Shown here: positions 1-7,525 of the stretch, piece after piece
Position numbering within the stretch: position 1 is the first letter of the stretch
Layout: each line of letters starts with the position of its first letter
Assembly: GCF_039822205.1 (NCBI RefSeq)
Contig: NZ_JBAGBW010000006.1
Span: 1 to 64,000 of the forward strand
DNA from: Thermodesulfobium sp. 4217-1
GTDB taxonomy: Bacteria > Thermodesulfobiota > Thermodesulfobiia > Thermodesulfobiales > Thermodesulfobiaceae
Reading direction: 5' to 3'
DNA: 64,000 nt
Program-made: the position numbers and the translations under genes
The notes under the pieces: model-generated
Seen by the model: only the letters and a program-made list of their open reading frames with translations
The model's database searches: none
What the model was told of the DNA's origin: nothing

Positions 1-157
1 CGTTTGGGTTTTTAGGGGTACGGTATTTTAGCTAAATTCAGGAGGTTTTTGACGAAGATGGGTTAATAGTCTTTATTATGACTAATTTCAACAAAACGAA
101 TTGTTTCATCAAAAATCTAGTATTAATTCGCTTAGAAAAATTCTAAAAATTTCCTAC

Positions 158-186
158 TTTACATTAATAAATTAGTAATTTATAAT
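158..186 (+). promoter_or_regulatory. Sigma70-type promoter of the FmdE-family gene
   Basis: TTTACA at 158-163 and a perfect TATAAT at 181-186 are separated by exactly 17 bp. Transcription would begin near 193 and include the AAGGAGGA ribosome-binding site at 211-218, 6 bp before the ATG. Confidence 0.75.
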
Positions 187-224
187 ATACTTATTAATTG
201 TAAAAAATATAAGGAGGAAATAAA

Positions 225-836
225 ATGTTTGAAGCAAAAGATTTTTTTGATTTAGGACTGCAATTTCACGGCCACAAATGCCCAGCAATGCCATTGGGTC
301 TAAAGGCAGCCTGTGCTGCAATGAACACCCTTGGAGCACAAAGATCCAAGGACAAAGAGTTAGTTCTTTTAGCAGAGACAGCAGACAATCACGCAGCAGG
401 TTGTTTTGTAGATGGACTTATGACTGTCACTGGGTGCACTTATGGAAAGAGCAATATAAAGAAGCTTTACTATGGAAAGATGGCATTTACCCTTATCGAC
501 GTAAAGAGCAAAAAGGCTGTAAGGGTATCTCTAAAACCAAAGTTCTTTGAAAAGATGCTCGAGTCGCCTTTCATAGCTGAGAGGAAAAAGGGAATAGCAC
601 CTCAAGACGTTGACCCAAAGATTGCAGATCCATTGATAGAAAAGGTCCTGAACCTAAAAGAAGAGGATTTTCTTGATATCAGCCCCGTTTTTGACTACGA
701 CTTCAAAAAGGCTCCAGGAGTGATGGAAGCAGATTTTTGTGACGCTTGCGGCGAAGCGGTATTCATTGACAAGTTAAAGTTTATCGATGGAAAGCAAGTC
801 TGCATACCCTGCTCTGAAAATATGGCTCAAAAGTAA
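225..836 (+). CDS. FmdE-family protein with C-terminal zinc ribbon
   Basis: This 203-residue protein has the FmdE domain (named after subunit E of formylmethanofuran dehydrogenase) in its first 120 residues. The hallmark GHKCPAMPLGL sits at about residues 16-26, and a Cys at about 60 follows NHAAGC. The C-terminus (about 170-195) has two CxxC pairs, CDAC and CIPC, which look like a small zinc ribbon. Bacterial homologues often occur with molybdenum or tungsten enzymes, but their reaction is not established, and no formylmethanofuran dehydrogenase subunit is nearby. The ATG has a strong SD and a strong promoter. A perfect hairpin follows, so the gene is probably monocistronic. The family call is solid; the function is open. 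Confidence 0.85.
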   Translation: MFEAKDFFDLGLQFHGHKCPAMPLGLKAACAAMNTLGAQRSKDKELVLLAETADNHAAGCFVDGLMTVTGCTYGKSNIKKLYYGKMAFTLIDVKSKKAVRVSLKPKFFEKMLESPFIAERKKGIAPQDVDPKIADPLIEKVLNLKEEDFLDISPVFDYDFKKAPGVMEADFCDACGEAVFIDKLKFIDGKQVCIPCSENMAQK

Positions 837-843
837 AAAAATA

Positions 844-874
844 AATAGCAGCCGTAAAATTTGCGGCTGCTATT
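844..874 (+). terminator. Hairpin terminator after the FmdE gene
   Basis: A perfect 11-bp stem (844-854 with 864-874) has a 9-base loop and sits just after the stop codon. The following U-tract is weak and interrupted, so some read-through into the exporter gene is likely. Confidence 0.6.
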
Positions 875-904
875 CTAAACTTAAACTTTTTTAAGGAGAA
901 ATTA

Positions 905-1666
905 ATGATATATTTATTAGCTGCACTTGTAACCTTTGTAGCAAAATCAATTATGGTTATTACTGGAGCTGGAGCAGCCTTTATCCTTATACCCGCTTTT
1001 TATGCAATGGGCTTCGACCTTCATCAGTCTATGAGTACTGCCCTCTTGTTAAACGTGGTAGCTATGGCGTTTGCCTCCTATTCATATTCAAGAATTGGCT
1101 TGATAAACTACAAGCTGTCATTCCCAATAATAATAGCTGTCCTTATAACATCTCCAATAGGAGCATATTGCAGCAAATTTGTTCCAAGAGAGACCTTATT
1201 GCTTCTCTTTGCACTATTTTTGATATTTGCTGCATCAATGATGATATTTTACAAGCAGAAAAAGAACAGTTCAGGCGAAAATTTTCAAATAAGTAAAAAA
1301 CAGATGCTCACAGTTGCCACGCCAATTGGAGCGCTTGCAGGATTTGTAGCTGGACTTCTGGGAATTGGCGGAGGGAATATGATAATCCCCATACTCATCT
1401 TTATAGGCGTTCCTGCAAGGTTTGCAGCAGCTACCACCTCTTTTATAGTCTTCTTCTCATCTCTTGGAGGCTTTCTTGGAAGGGTAGCATTAGGCGGACT
1501 AAATATTGAGTTAATCTCATATACTGTCATAGCAGCTATCCTGGGAGCTATTTTTGGGTCGTATCTTATGAAATATAAGCTTAGCAACAAGAGCGTAAAG
1601 GTTCTAATAGGAGTAGTGCTATATATGGTAGCTGCCAAGATGCTCTTTGATTATTTCGTACACTAA
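905..1666 (+). CDS. TSUP-family membrane exporter (TauE/SafE type)
   Basis: A 253-residue integral membrane protein with about eight hydrophobic helices in two related halves. The second half begins with TPIGALAGFVAGLLGIGGG (residues about 138-156), the glycine-rich repeat typical of the sulfite exporter TauE/SafE family. Members move sulfite, sulfoacetate or other small organic or sulfur anions across the inner membrane. The substrate cannot be read from sequence. The start follows an AAGGAGAA site at 893-900. The upstream hairpin suggests weak co-transcription with the FmdE gene at most. Confidence 0.85.
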   Translation: MIYLLAALVTFVAKSIMVITGAGAAFILIPAFYAMGFDLHQSMSTALLLNVVAMAFASYSYSRIGLINYKLSFPIIIAVLITSPIGAYCSKFVPRETLLLLFALFLIFAASMMIFYKQKKNSSGENFQISKKQMLTVATPIGALAGFVAGLLGIGGGNMIIPILIFIGVPARFAAATTSFIVFFSSLGGFLGRVALGGLNIELISYTVIAAILGAIFGSYLMKYKLSNKSVKVLIGVVLYMVAAKMLFDYFVH

Positions 1667-1718
1667 ATATTGAAACTTGATACTCATCGATATGCTTCAT
1701 AAGCCTTATAGTTTACTG

Positions 1719-1727
1719 TGCTAAAAT
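1719..1727 (+). promoter_or_regulatory. Extended -10 promoter giving a likely leaderless mntA mRNA
   Basis: TGC-TAAAAT is an extended -10 element with no good -35. The ATG at 1736 begins 9 bases after the element, where transcription should start, and there is no SD. The transcript is therefore probably leaderless or nearly so. Confidence 0.45.
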
Positions 1728-1735
1728 AAATTTTA

Positions 1736-2143
1736 ATGGACATTGAAGAGTCGATTGTGAAAATAGAAGAATTTCTCAGCAAAATTGATGAAGTTTTGCT
1801 GTCATTTATCTTTGGTTCATTTATCGAAAATAGGCTCACAGATGAAAGCGACGCAGACTTAGCAATCCTTTTTAGTAGCAAACCTGATTTCGAATCTCTA
1901 AATAAGATCAAGAGCGGTATAACTGAAATTACAGATAGGGATACCGACATAGTTATATTAAATTTTGCATCGCCAATAATAAAGATGCAGGCATTAAAAA
2001 AAGGGCGCTTAATAAAGAAAGTAAATGATAGCATTTACAATGAATTTTTTCTCAGAACTCTCAAAGAATATGATGACCTGAAAATAGTAAGAAGGCCGCA
2101 AGAACAAAATATACTTAAAGGCAGAATCTATGATAGAACCTGA
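1736..2143 (+). CDS. mntA: MntA-type minimal nucleotidyltransferase antitoxin
   Basis: A 135-residue minimal nucleotidyltransferase (MNT). The active-site signature is GSF at about residues 27-29, followed by DADLAI at about 39-44, where the two Asp bind metal. In characterised pairs, MntA neutralises the HEPN partner HepT by adding AMP to a Tyr of its RX4HXY motif. The next gene, overlapping by 14 bp, encodes exactly such a HEPN protein. No SD precedes the ATG; an extended -10 element sits close upstream. Gene order here is antitoxin then toxin. Confidence 0.85.
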   Translation: MDIEESIVKIEEFLSKIDEVLLSFIFGSFIENRLTDESDADLAILFSSKPDFESLNKIKSGITEITDRDTDIVILNFASPIIKMQALKKGRLIKKVNDSIYNEFFLRTLKEYDDLKIVRRPQEQNILKGRIYDRT

Positions 2144-2549
2144 CGTAATTTTCGCAAAGGTTGCAAATATACAAAGATGTCTAAAAAGAATCAGCGCTAT
2201 TACAAATAATGACCCAAATAGCCTTGAAGACATTGACAAACAGGATATGTTCATATTAAACCTACAGAGAGCTATAGAGTCTACAATCGATATTGCCGCC
2301 CACATAATAGCCTCTCAGGGTCTTGGACTTGCTACTACAATAAAAGAAAACTTCAAGCTTCTAAATGACGCAGGAATAATTGACGCTGACTTGACGAAAA
2401 GAATGCAATCAATGGTTGGATTCAGGAACATAGCAATTCATGATTACGCCTCACTTGATATAAATATCTTGAAATCAATCCTTCAGCATAACTTAAAAGA
2501 TATAGAAGAATTCTATACATTGATATTAAAAAAGTTTATCTTAGTCTGA
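2130..2549 (+). CDS. hepT: HepT-type HEPN toxin (DUF86)
   Basis: A 139-residue all-helical HEPN-domain protein. RNIAIHDY at about residues 92-99 is the RX4HXY motif, whose Arg and His form the RNase active site and whose Tyr is the AMPylation target in studied HepT proteins. It overlaps mntA by 14 bp and is translationally coupled. Known HepT toxins cleave RNA, including tRNA, and some protect against phage. The active-site residues are intact, so the pair may still be functional. Confidence 0.85.
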   Translation: MIEPDVIFAKVANIQRCLKRISAITNNDPNSLEDIDKQDMFILNLQRAIESTIDIAAHIIASQGLGLATTIKENFKLLNDAGIIDADLTKRMQSMVGFRNIAIHDYASLDINILKSILQHNLKDIEEFYTLILKKFILV

Positions 2550-2582
2550 AGAAAATATACGATCGCCATGTGCGTTGAAAAT

Positions 2583-2616
2583 ATGAAGTGACCAGAAATT
2601 CTGCTGGCCACTTCAT
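2583..2616. terminator. Hairpin between hepT and the convergent membrane protein gene
   Basis: Thirteen-base arms (2583-2595 and 2604-2616) pair around an 8-base loop. The single A-C mismatch on the plus strand becomes a G-U pair on the minus strand, so the hairpin favours the minus-strand transcript. U-tracts are short on both sides. It could act in both directions. Confidence 0.5.
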
Positions 2617-2643
2617 TTATGTCAAACCTGAAACCAGGTGTTG

Positions 2644-3495
2644 TTATATTTCTTCTCTTTCTATAACCTCTTCAGCCGCAACGAATTCTTCATAGAGGAC
2701 TTCTTCTGCAGGAACTATTTCTTTGTCAATCCTCGTTTTCGTCAGATAAATAACCATCATCAAGATAAGCGTTAAAAATATTGCACTCGTCATTACCGTA
2801 CCCAGTCCAAGTCCCCCTATGTTTTTAGCTTGAGACATCAGATCGCCTATAGTCGCACCAAGTGGCCTGGTCAATATGTATGCCAGCCAAAATGCAAGCA
2901 CTGAATTTAAGTTGAATTTATAATGCAGCAACGTAATAATCGCAATTATTGAACCAAACATTATTGCAGACATTAGATATCCCAGCCTTAGAGTCTCAGC
3001 TATCAGATCCCCAGCAGCAGTTCCCAGTGAAAAAGTAAAAAGAATTGTCAGCCAATAAAAGGCTTCACGCCTTACAGTAAATATGCTGTGAACAGAGAGA
3101 GTTCTTTCCTTGTAATACCAGGCTAAAAATGTCGCGATTAACAAAATTGTAAAAATAACGGTGGATAACTCTAAAGGAACCCCTAAATTATCGCTCAAAT
3201 TATCTGTTATCAATGTGCCCACTACGCTTATTAAGACAACAACCATCCAATATATTTTTGGCACATATTCTCTTGCCCTGAATTGAAAATATAGAAAAAC
3301 TAAAAGCAAGACGCTCATTACGATGCTTGTCTTTGTGAGGCCAAAGCCCATATGAACGTTCAGAAAATCTGCAGCAGTCTCCCCTACAGTAGTGCACAGA
3401 ATCTTAATAATCCAAAAAAAGATAGTAACTTCTGGGACCTTGTTAAAGATCTTTTTGGCTAAAGATTCACTTTCAGATTTCACTTTTTCGCTCAT
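2644..3495 (-). CDS. COG4705-like membrane protein with four internal repeats
   Basis: A 283-residue protein with eight or more hydrophobic helices and an acidic, Glu-rich cytoplasmic tail. A related motif, small-residue-rich and ending in an acidic or Asn residue, recurs four times: TTVGETAADF (about 35), TLITDNLSDN (about 93), GTAAGDLIAE (about 157) and GATIGDLMSQ (about 213). This is the pattern of the uncharacterised COG4705 membrane proteins. Repeated acidic residues inside helices suggest a pore or cation site, which is inference. The ATG follows an AGAGGAGGA SD. The gene is separated from the upstream toxin pair by 155 bp. Function unknown. Confidence 0.7.
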   Translation of the reverse strand: MSEKVKSESESLAKKIFNKVPEVTIFFWIIKILCTTVGETAADFLNVHMGFGLTKTSIVMSVLLLVFLYFQFRAREYVPKIYWMVVVLISVVGTLITDNLSDNLGVPLELSTVIFTILLIATFLAWYYKERTLSVHSIFTVRREAFYWLTILFTFSLGTAAGDLIAETLRLGYLMSAIMFGSIIAIITLLHYKFNLNSVLAFWLAYILTRPLGATIGDLMSQAKNIGGLGLGTVMTSAIFLTLILMMVIYLTKTRIDKEIVPAEEVLYEEFVAAEEVIEREEI

Positions 3496-3650
3496 TCGTT
3501 TAATCCTCCTCTTCCTGAAATTGATTTAACTAAAATAAGCATAGACAATTATCATTAGAGGAGTTTTGAGAATGTGTTATAAACTAATTAGAAATTTTGT
3601 TCATGTTTTCTTAATGAAATGTACTGCCGCCTTATTCGGTGAAAACTAAT

Positions 3651-4109
3651 TCAGAACTGCGAGCAGTAATTTTTATCTTTTACGTAGAGATTTATCCTGT
3701 AGACAGTTTCTAGAAGCATAGGCGTACTTTGCAAAACCTCTTTAAACTTTTTTAAAAGAGCTTCTTCTATGTATTCGTGGGCAAGCTCGTTTCTTAAATC
3801 TTTTAGGGCTATTAGCTGTCTGAAATCCTTTACAAATCCTCTTTTTTCAGCCATTAGCAATATATCCAACTTGCTCTCTGTGCTTTCAAGTTCCAAAATA
3901 TCTAAGGCTCTCAAAGTCTTGTTTATCAAAATATCAACACTTCTTCCAAATCTGTTGGATAAAGTCTCTAATTTTTCTATATCTTCTTCTGTTAAGCTCT
4001 CAAAGTTTAGATTTTTAGCTTTTTCAAAAGATTTTTCAAGCCAAAATAGATTTTTGTTCAGGAGTCTTAAGCTGTCACAGAATACATCTTTCATTTCCTC
4101 GTATGTCAT
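3651..4109 (-). CDS. HEPN toxin of a second MNT/HEPN pair
   Basis: A 152-residue helical protein ending in Phe. RNELAHEY at about residues 107-114 gives the RX4HXY motif of HepT-type HEPN ribonucleases. Its start codon overlaps the stop of the upstream nucleotidyltransferase gene by 4 bp, the usual sign of translational coupling. It is not a close copy of the 2130-2549 HEPN protein. The gene lies third in a minus-strand operon beginning at 5099. The active-site Arg and His are both present. Confidence 0.8.
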   Translation of the reverse strand: MTYEEMKDVFCDSLRLLNKNLFWLEKSFEKAKNLNFESLTEEDIEKLETLSNRFGRSVDILINKTLRALDILELESTESKLDILLMAEKRGFVKDFRQLIALKDLRNELAHEYIEEALLKKFKEVLQSTPMLLETVYRINLYVKDKNYCSQF

Positions 4110-4408
4110 AGTTTTACACCATATTTATAACATATCTTTGTAAAATCTGATTTTTCGGGCTTATCTGTAACTACAAGATCTATCTTCCTATCGCCAAATG
4201 CCAAAATCAGATCCACTCTTATCTTCCTTCTGACATCGAAATCAATTTTCTCAGAAACCACCAAGATGTCTATATCCCCGCCTTTTTTCTCCATATCAGT
4301 CCTGCTGCCAAATATGACAACCTCTGCGGTTGGATCATAGTATTTTATGGTTTTTTCAATAATATCTATCTCTTCTTTTGTCAGACGAAGTGCTTTAACA
4401 TCAGGCAT
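4106..4408 (-). CDS. Minimal nucleotidyltransferase of a second MNT/HEPN pair
   Basis: A 100-residue MNT-fold protein. GSRTD at about 35-39 and GGDIDILV at about 44-51 provide the metal-binding Asp pair. It lacks the C-terminal extension of the 135-residue MntA at 1736. It overlaps the upstream membrane-protein gene by 8 bp and the downstream HEPN gene by 4 bp. By analogy with MntA/HepT it should AMPylate and silence its HEPN neighbour. The SD is weak, so translation probably depends on the upstream gene. Confidence 0.8.
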   Translation of the reverse strand: MPDVKALRLTKEEIDIIEKTIKYYDPTAEVVIFGSRTDMEKKGGDIDILVVSEKIDFDVRRKIRVDLILAFGDRKIDLVVTDKPEKSDFTKICYKYGVKL

Positions 4409-5099
4409 CTTCTTTTCTCAAATCTCTTTTGATTTCTTCAGAAGATAAATCCTTTAGCTTGTCGCATGCATCTTTATTCCCAAATTTACAGGCTTTTTTA
4501 AGGTATTGCAGTGCCTTAGGGAGATTTTTGTTCTCAAAGTATATGTTTCCCAGATTAAAATATGCCCTTGCAAGGTCCTGACCCTTTCTCACAAGCATTA
4601 GATTTTTAAAAATCTCGCTGTTTCCAGCCGACTCAGCTGATACAGCCTTCACGCTTTGGGCCTCCAGCCATTTCAGAATAAAGAAGCTGATTATTAAGGA
4701 GACCAGGATCATAGAAGGAGAGTCTATCATATTGAATATCGTGTGCCAGGGAAGTTTATTGGAAAATATGTCATATATGTCGAATAGCAAAAGAATTATT
4801 GTAAAGAGTATAAAGAAGTAGTGCAAAATCTTTAAAAATCTGTGATCCTTTTTATTTATTATAAAGCCCCTTGTTTCTTTTTCAAAAAAAATGATACGAA
4901 TTCTCTCAAGAATATATATGGTTATACATATCGCTAAGATTATCAAGCTTAATGGCGGTAGCTGATGTAGAAAATATCTAAACCTGTGAAAAGAAGAGTT
5001 GTCTATGACCCTATCGAGCCTGCTGAACAAAAGAAAAAATGATACTCCCCAGAGCGCGCAGATAACGTTATAAATCAACAAAAAAATTCTAATATTCAC
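4401..5099 (-). CDS. Four-helix membrane protein with a TPR/Sel1-like tail
   Basis: A 232-residue protein with four hydrophobic segments (about residues 5-25, 45-68, 90-110 and 128-146). A cytoplasmic tail carries a tetratricopeptide or Sel1-like unit, ARAYFNLGNIYFENKNLPKA at about 178-197, continuing into a second helical repeat. It is first in an operon with the MNT/HEPN pair and overlaps the nucleotidyltransferase gene by 8 bp. That linkage could mean a membrane sensor or partner for the toxin pair, or only shared transcription. I do not recognise a named family. Confidence 0.65.
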   Translation of the reverse strand: MNIRIFLLIYNVICALWGVSFFLLFSRLDRVIDNSSFHRFRYFLHQLPPLSLIILAICITIYILERIRIIFFEKETRGFIINKKDHRFLKILHYFFILFTIILLLFDIYDIFSNKLPWHTIFNMIDSPSMILVSLIISFFILKWLEAQSVKAVSAESAGNSEIFKNLMLVRKGQDLARAYFNLGNIYFENKNLPKALQYLKKACKFGNKDACDKLKDLSSEEIKRDLRKEDA

Positions 5100-5118
5100 A
5101 TCTTCCCTCCATATCAGA

Positions 5119-5148
5119 ATTATATCATAATGAAAACAAATATCTCAG
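5119..5148 (-). promoter_or_regulatory. Promoter of the membrane protein/MNT/HEPN operon
   Basis: On the minus strand CTGAGA (5148-5143) and a perfect TATAAT (5124-5119) are 18 bp apart. The start site would fall about 12 bp before the SD (GGAGGG) of the 5099 gene. Confidence 0.5.
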
Positions 5149-5225
5149 ATAAAATTTATTGATAGAATAAATATTGATATAGGTTAAAATTATTTAGAAG
5201 CCATCTTTCGAAGGGAGTGAGCGTC

Positions 5226-6398
5226 TTGGATAACCTGAAGAAGAAATCTATGATATTTATAGTTCTCATAGGCACGGTAAGCCTATTTTCAGATATGACA
5301 TACGAGGGCGCCAGATCTATCTCAGGCCAATATCTGGAGATTTTGGGCGCTAGTGCAGCGGTGGTAGGATTCATCGGCGGATTAGGCGAGCTTTTGGGAT
5401 ATGCTATTAGATATTTTTCGGGAAGAATTGCTGACAAAACTCACAAATACTGGTCGTTAACTATTTTTGGATACTTTATAAACCTTCTGTCAGTCCCCTT
5501 GATAGCGCTTTTTCCCCATTGGCAGTGGGCAATATTCCCAATGGTATTTGAAAGAATTGGAAAGGGTATCAGAGTCCCACCAAAGGATGCAATGCTCTCA
5601 TTTGCCACAAAGTCAGTCGGGCGCGGATGGGGTTTTGGGATTCATGAATTTCTCGATCAATTAGGCGCCGTTAGCGGCCCTATCTTCGTCGCGCTAATTC
5701 TCTTTCTTTTGGGAGAGAACAATTTTCGATATGCGTTCTCATTTCTCATAATACCCGCAGCCTGTGCCATCGGAATACTTTTTTTCTCAAGATTCCTATA
5801 TCCAGTTCCATCAAAATTAGAAGTAAAGTTGGTAGAGCTTGACTCAAAGGGCTTGCCAAAGCTTTTCTGGATATATTGCTTTTGCGTATTAGGCTTTGCA
5901 GTTGGATTCTTGGACTTCGTCTTGATAGCTTTTCACCTTGAAAAGACAAAGTTAATAGCCCAACCTATGATACCCCTACTCTACGCCTTTACAATGGGAG
6001 TAGATGGAGTGAGCGCCCTTGTGTTTGGCAGGCTATTTGATAAAAACGGCTTTATAGCACTTCTCTTTGCAATTATAATATCTGTTTTCGCAAATCCCCT
6101 TATATTTCTTACAAGCTCAGTCTACCTAATAGTAATTGGAATGACTTGCTGGGGATTAGGGCTGGGCGCGCTTGAGTCCATTGTTAGAGCTGCAGTAGCA
6201 AATATAGTCCCAGTTAGCAAAAGAGGGAGCGCATTTGGCATATTTAATACGTTGTTAGGCGTATTTTGGTTCGTTGGCAGCTTTGCCTGCGGAATTTTGT
6301 ACACTATTGCACCAATATATCTTGTAATCTTCTCGGTAACCGCACAGCTCTTCTCGATAGCAAGCTTTTTATACTTTAGAAATAGCCTGAGGGTATAG
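5226..6398 (+). CDS. Major facilitator superfamily transporter
   Basis: A membrane protein of about 390 residues with twelve predicted helices. FSGRIADKTHKYW (about 65-77) matches the MFS loop 2-3 motif, and ERIGKGIRVPPKDAMLS (about 109-125) is a conserved loop seen in a subgroup of uncharacterised bacterial MFS proteins. The substrate is unknown. A GTG at 5217 lies inside the SD (AAGGGAGTGA, 5211-5220). The in-frame TTG at 5226 has ideal spacing and is preferred. The gene is divergent from the 5099 operon. Confidence 0.8.
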   Translation: MDNLKKKSMIFIVLIGTVSLFSDMTYEGARSISGQYLEILGASAAVVGFIGGLGELLGYAIRYFSGRIADKTHKYWSLTIFGYFINLLSVPLIALFPHWQWAIFPMVFERIGKGIRVPPKDAMLSFATKSVGRGWGFGIHEFLDQLGAVSGPIFVALILFLLGENNFRYAFSFLIIPAACAIGILFFSRFLYPVPSKLEVKLVELDSKGLPKLFWIYCFCVLGFAVGFLDFVLIAFHLEKTKLIAQPMIPLLYAFTMGVDGVSALVFGRLFDKNGFIALLFAIIISVFANPLIFLTSSVYLIVIGMTCWGLGLGALESIVRAAVANIVPVSKRGSAFGIFNTLLGVFWFVGSFACGILYTIAPIYLVIFSVTAQLFSIASFLYFRNSLRV

Positions 6399-6479
6399 TT
6401 TTCTTGAGATTTGATATCATTTTCGCAATTTTAGACTATAATTAATTTTAGGTTACAAATTCAATCTTGGAGGTAAAAG

Positions 6480-6935
6480 ATGTTATCGATAGGTGCACAG
6501 GCAAAAGATTTTTCTCTAAAGGATCAAAATGACAGCGTAGTATCCCTGGAATCCCTAAAAGGCAAAAACGTTCTCTTGTCATTTCACCCTCTTGCATTTA
6601 CACCCGTATGCGAAGAGCAGATGAAATCGCTGGAGGCAAATTTTGAGACCTTTCAGTCTTTGAACACGGTTTGCCTGGGAATCAGTGTGGACTCTGTATA
6701 CTGCAAAAAGGCATGGGCAGACATAATTGGCATAAAAAACACTCCATTATTGGCTGACTTTTGGCCACATGGCGGTTTGGCTCAGCTTTACGACGTATTT
6801 TTGGGCGATTTTGGATTTTCTGGCAGGGTAAACATACTGCTCGACGAATCCCACAAGGTAATATTTAAAAAGGTATACCCTATAAAAGAAGTGCCCGATA
6901 TCAATGAAGTCATAGAGTTCCTAAAAACAAAATAA
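6480..6935 (+). CDS. Peroxiredoxin (AhpC/TSA superfamily)
   Basis: A 151-residue thioredoxin-fold peroxidase. The peroxidatic Cys is in FTPVCEEQ (about residues 41-48), preceded by SFHPLA, which replaces the usual PAFT lead-in. Other Cys occur at about 62 and 72, and no canonical resolving Cys is obvious, so it could be a 1-Cys or atypical enzyme. It should reduce hydrogen peroxide or organic peroxides in the cytoplasm, a usual defence in anaerobes. TATAAT at 6437-6442 is a likely -10, although its -35 is weak. The SD GGAGGT precedes the ATG. Confidence 0.88.
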   Translation: MLSIGAQAKDFSLKDQNDSVVSLESLKGKNVLLSFHPLAFTPVCEEQMKSLEANFETFQSLNTVCLGISVDSVYCKKAWADIIGIKNTPLLADFWPHGGLAQLYDVFLGDFGFSGRVNILLDESHKVIFKKVYPIKEVPDINEVIEFLKTK

Positions 6936-6993
6936 AAATGCAGAATTCAATATCTATACAGTCTTCACAATATGTAGACTTAATAGTTGCACT

Positions 6994-7022
6994 TTAACAA
7001 ACACATACAAAAATGATAGAAT
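6994..7022 (+). promoter_or_regulatory. Strong promoter of a hypothetical gene
   Basis: TTAACA at 6994-6999 is followed 17 bp later by an extended -10, TGA-TAGAAT (7014-7022). The start site would be about 30 bp upstream of the GTG start. Confidence 0.7.
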
Positions 7023-7057
7023 ATTGTATGTGTTAATTTCAAATTAAGAGGTGAAAA

Positions 7058-7465
7058 GTGCAAAAAAAAGTTGAGAGCGGTTTGGTTGCTTGTTTTGTAA
7101 ATGACGGCATTATATATCAAAAGAAGGACATGCTCAGGATATTGTCTGATCTGTTGTTCATTAAATACGAGCAGTATGATTCGAGCGGTTTAAAAAAGGT
7201 TGGCGAGGGAAGGGTATTTCGCGTCTACAATAACATCAATAATTCCAGCGTATTGATGAATGGGCGCATATATCTAAATGTAAATAGCTTTGAATATTTA
7301 CAGATTCACACCGAGCCAAGTTCGAACACATCTTTCTTTGAACTGTTTACTCCAGATTTCTCTATTAGAATTTATCCATTAGAGGCTGAGGACAAGGAAA
7401 CCCAATGGCAAATGGACGCCATTTCAGACAAAGATTTTTTTGAAGGCGAGCAGGAAGAAGACTAA
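7058..7465 (+). CDS. Hypothetical acidic protein
   Basis: A 135-residue soluble protein with no signal peptide or membrane segment. It mixes beta-strand-like stretches (residues about 60-105) with a very acidic tail (EGEQEED). It starts at GTG behind AAGAGGTGA. It has its own promoter and a strong terminator, so it is a single-gene transcript. I do not recognise the family. The good promoter, SD and terminator argue that it is real. Confidence 0.7.
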   Translation: MQKKVESGLVACFVNDGIIYQKKDMLRILSDLLFIKYEQYDSSGLKKVGEGRVFRVYNNINNSSVLMNGRIYLNVNSFEYLQIHTEPSSNTSFFELFTPDFSIRIYPLEAEDKETQWQMDAISDKDFFEGEQEED

Positions 7466-7482
7466 TCTAAATCTTAATTAAT

Positions 7483-7510
7483 AAAAAAGGGCGCCTAAGC
7501 GCCCTTTTTT
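7483..7510. terminator. Bidirectional intrinsic terminator
   Basis: GGGCGC (7489-7494) and GCGCCC (7499-7504) form a stem with a 4-base loop. It is flanked by A6 and T6, so it works on both strands. It serves the hypothetical gene and the convergent protease gene. Confidence 0.9.
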
Positions 7511-7525
7511 ATTTGCAAAATATTT

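Noticed and set aside
1-110. Short open frame VFDEDGLIVF near the window start, after an in-frame TAA
   Set aside because: No start codon with SD, no recognisable family, and a stop splits it. It may be the eroded tail of an upstream gene, but that cannot be supported.
1285-1638. Long antisense frame within the TSUP exporter gene
   Set aside because: Shadow of the real gene; no SD, promoter or recognisable motif.
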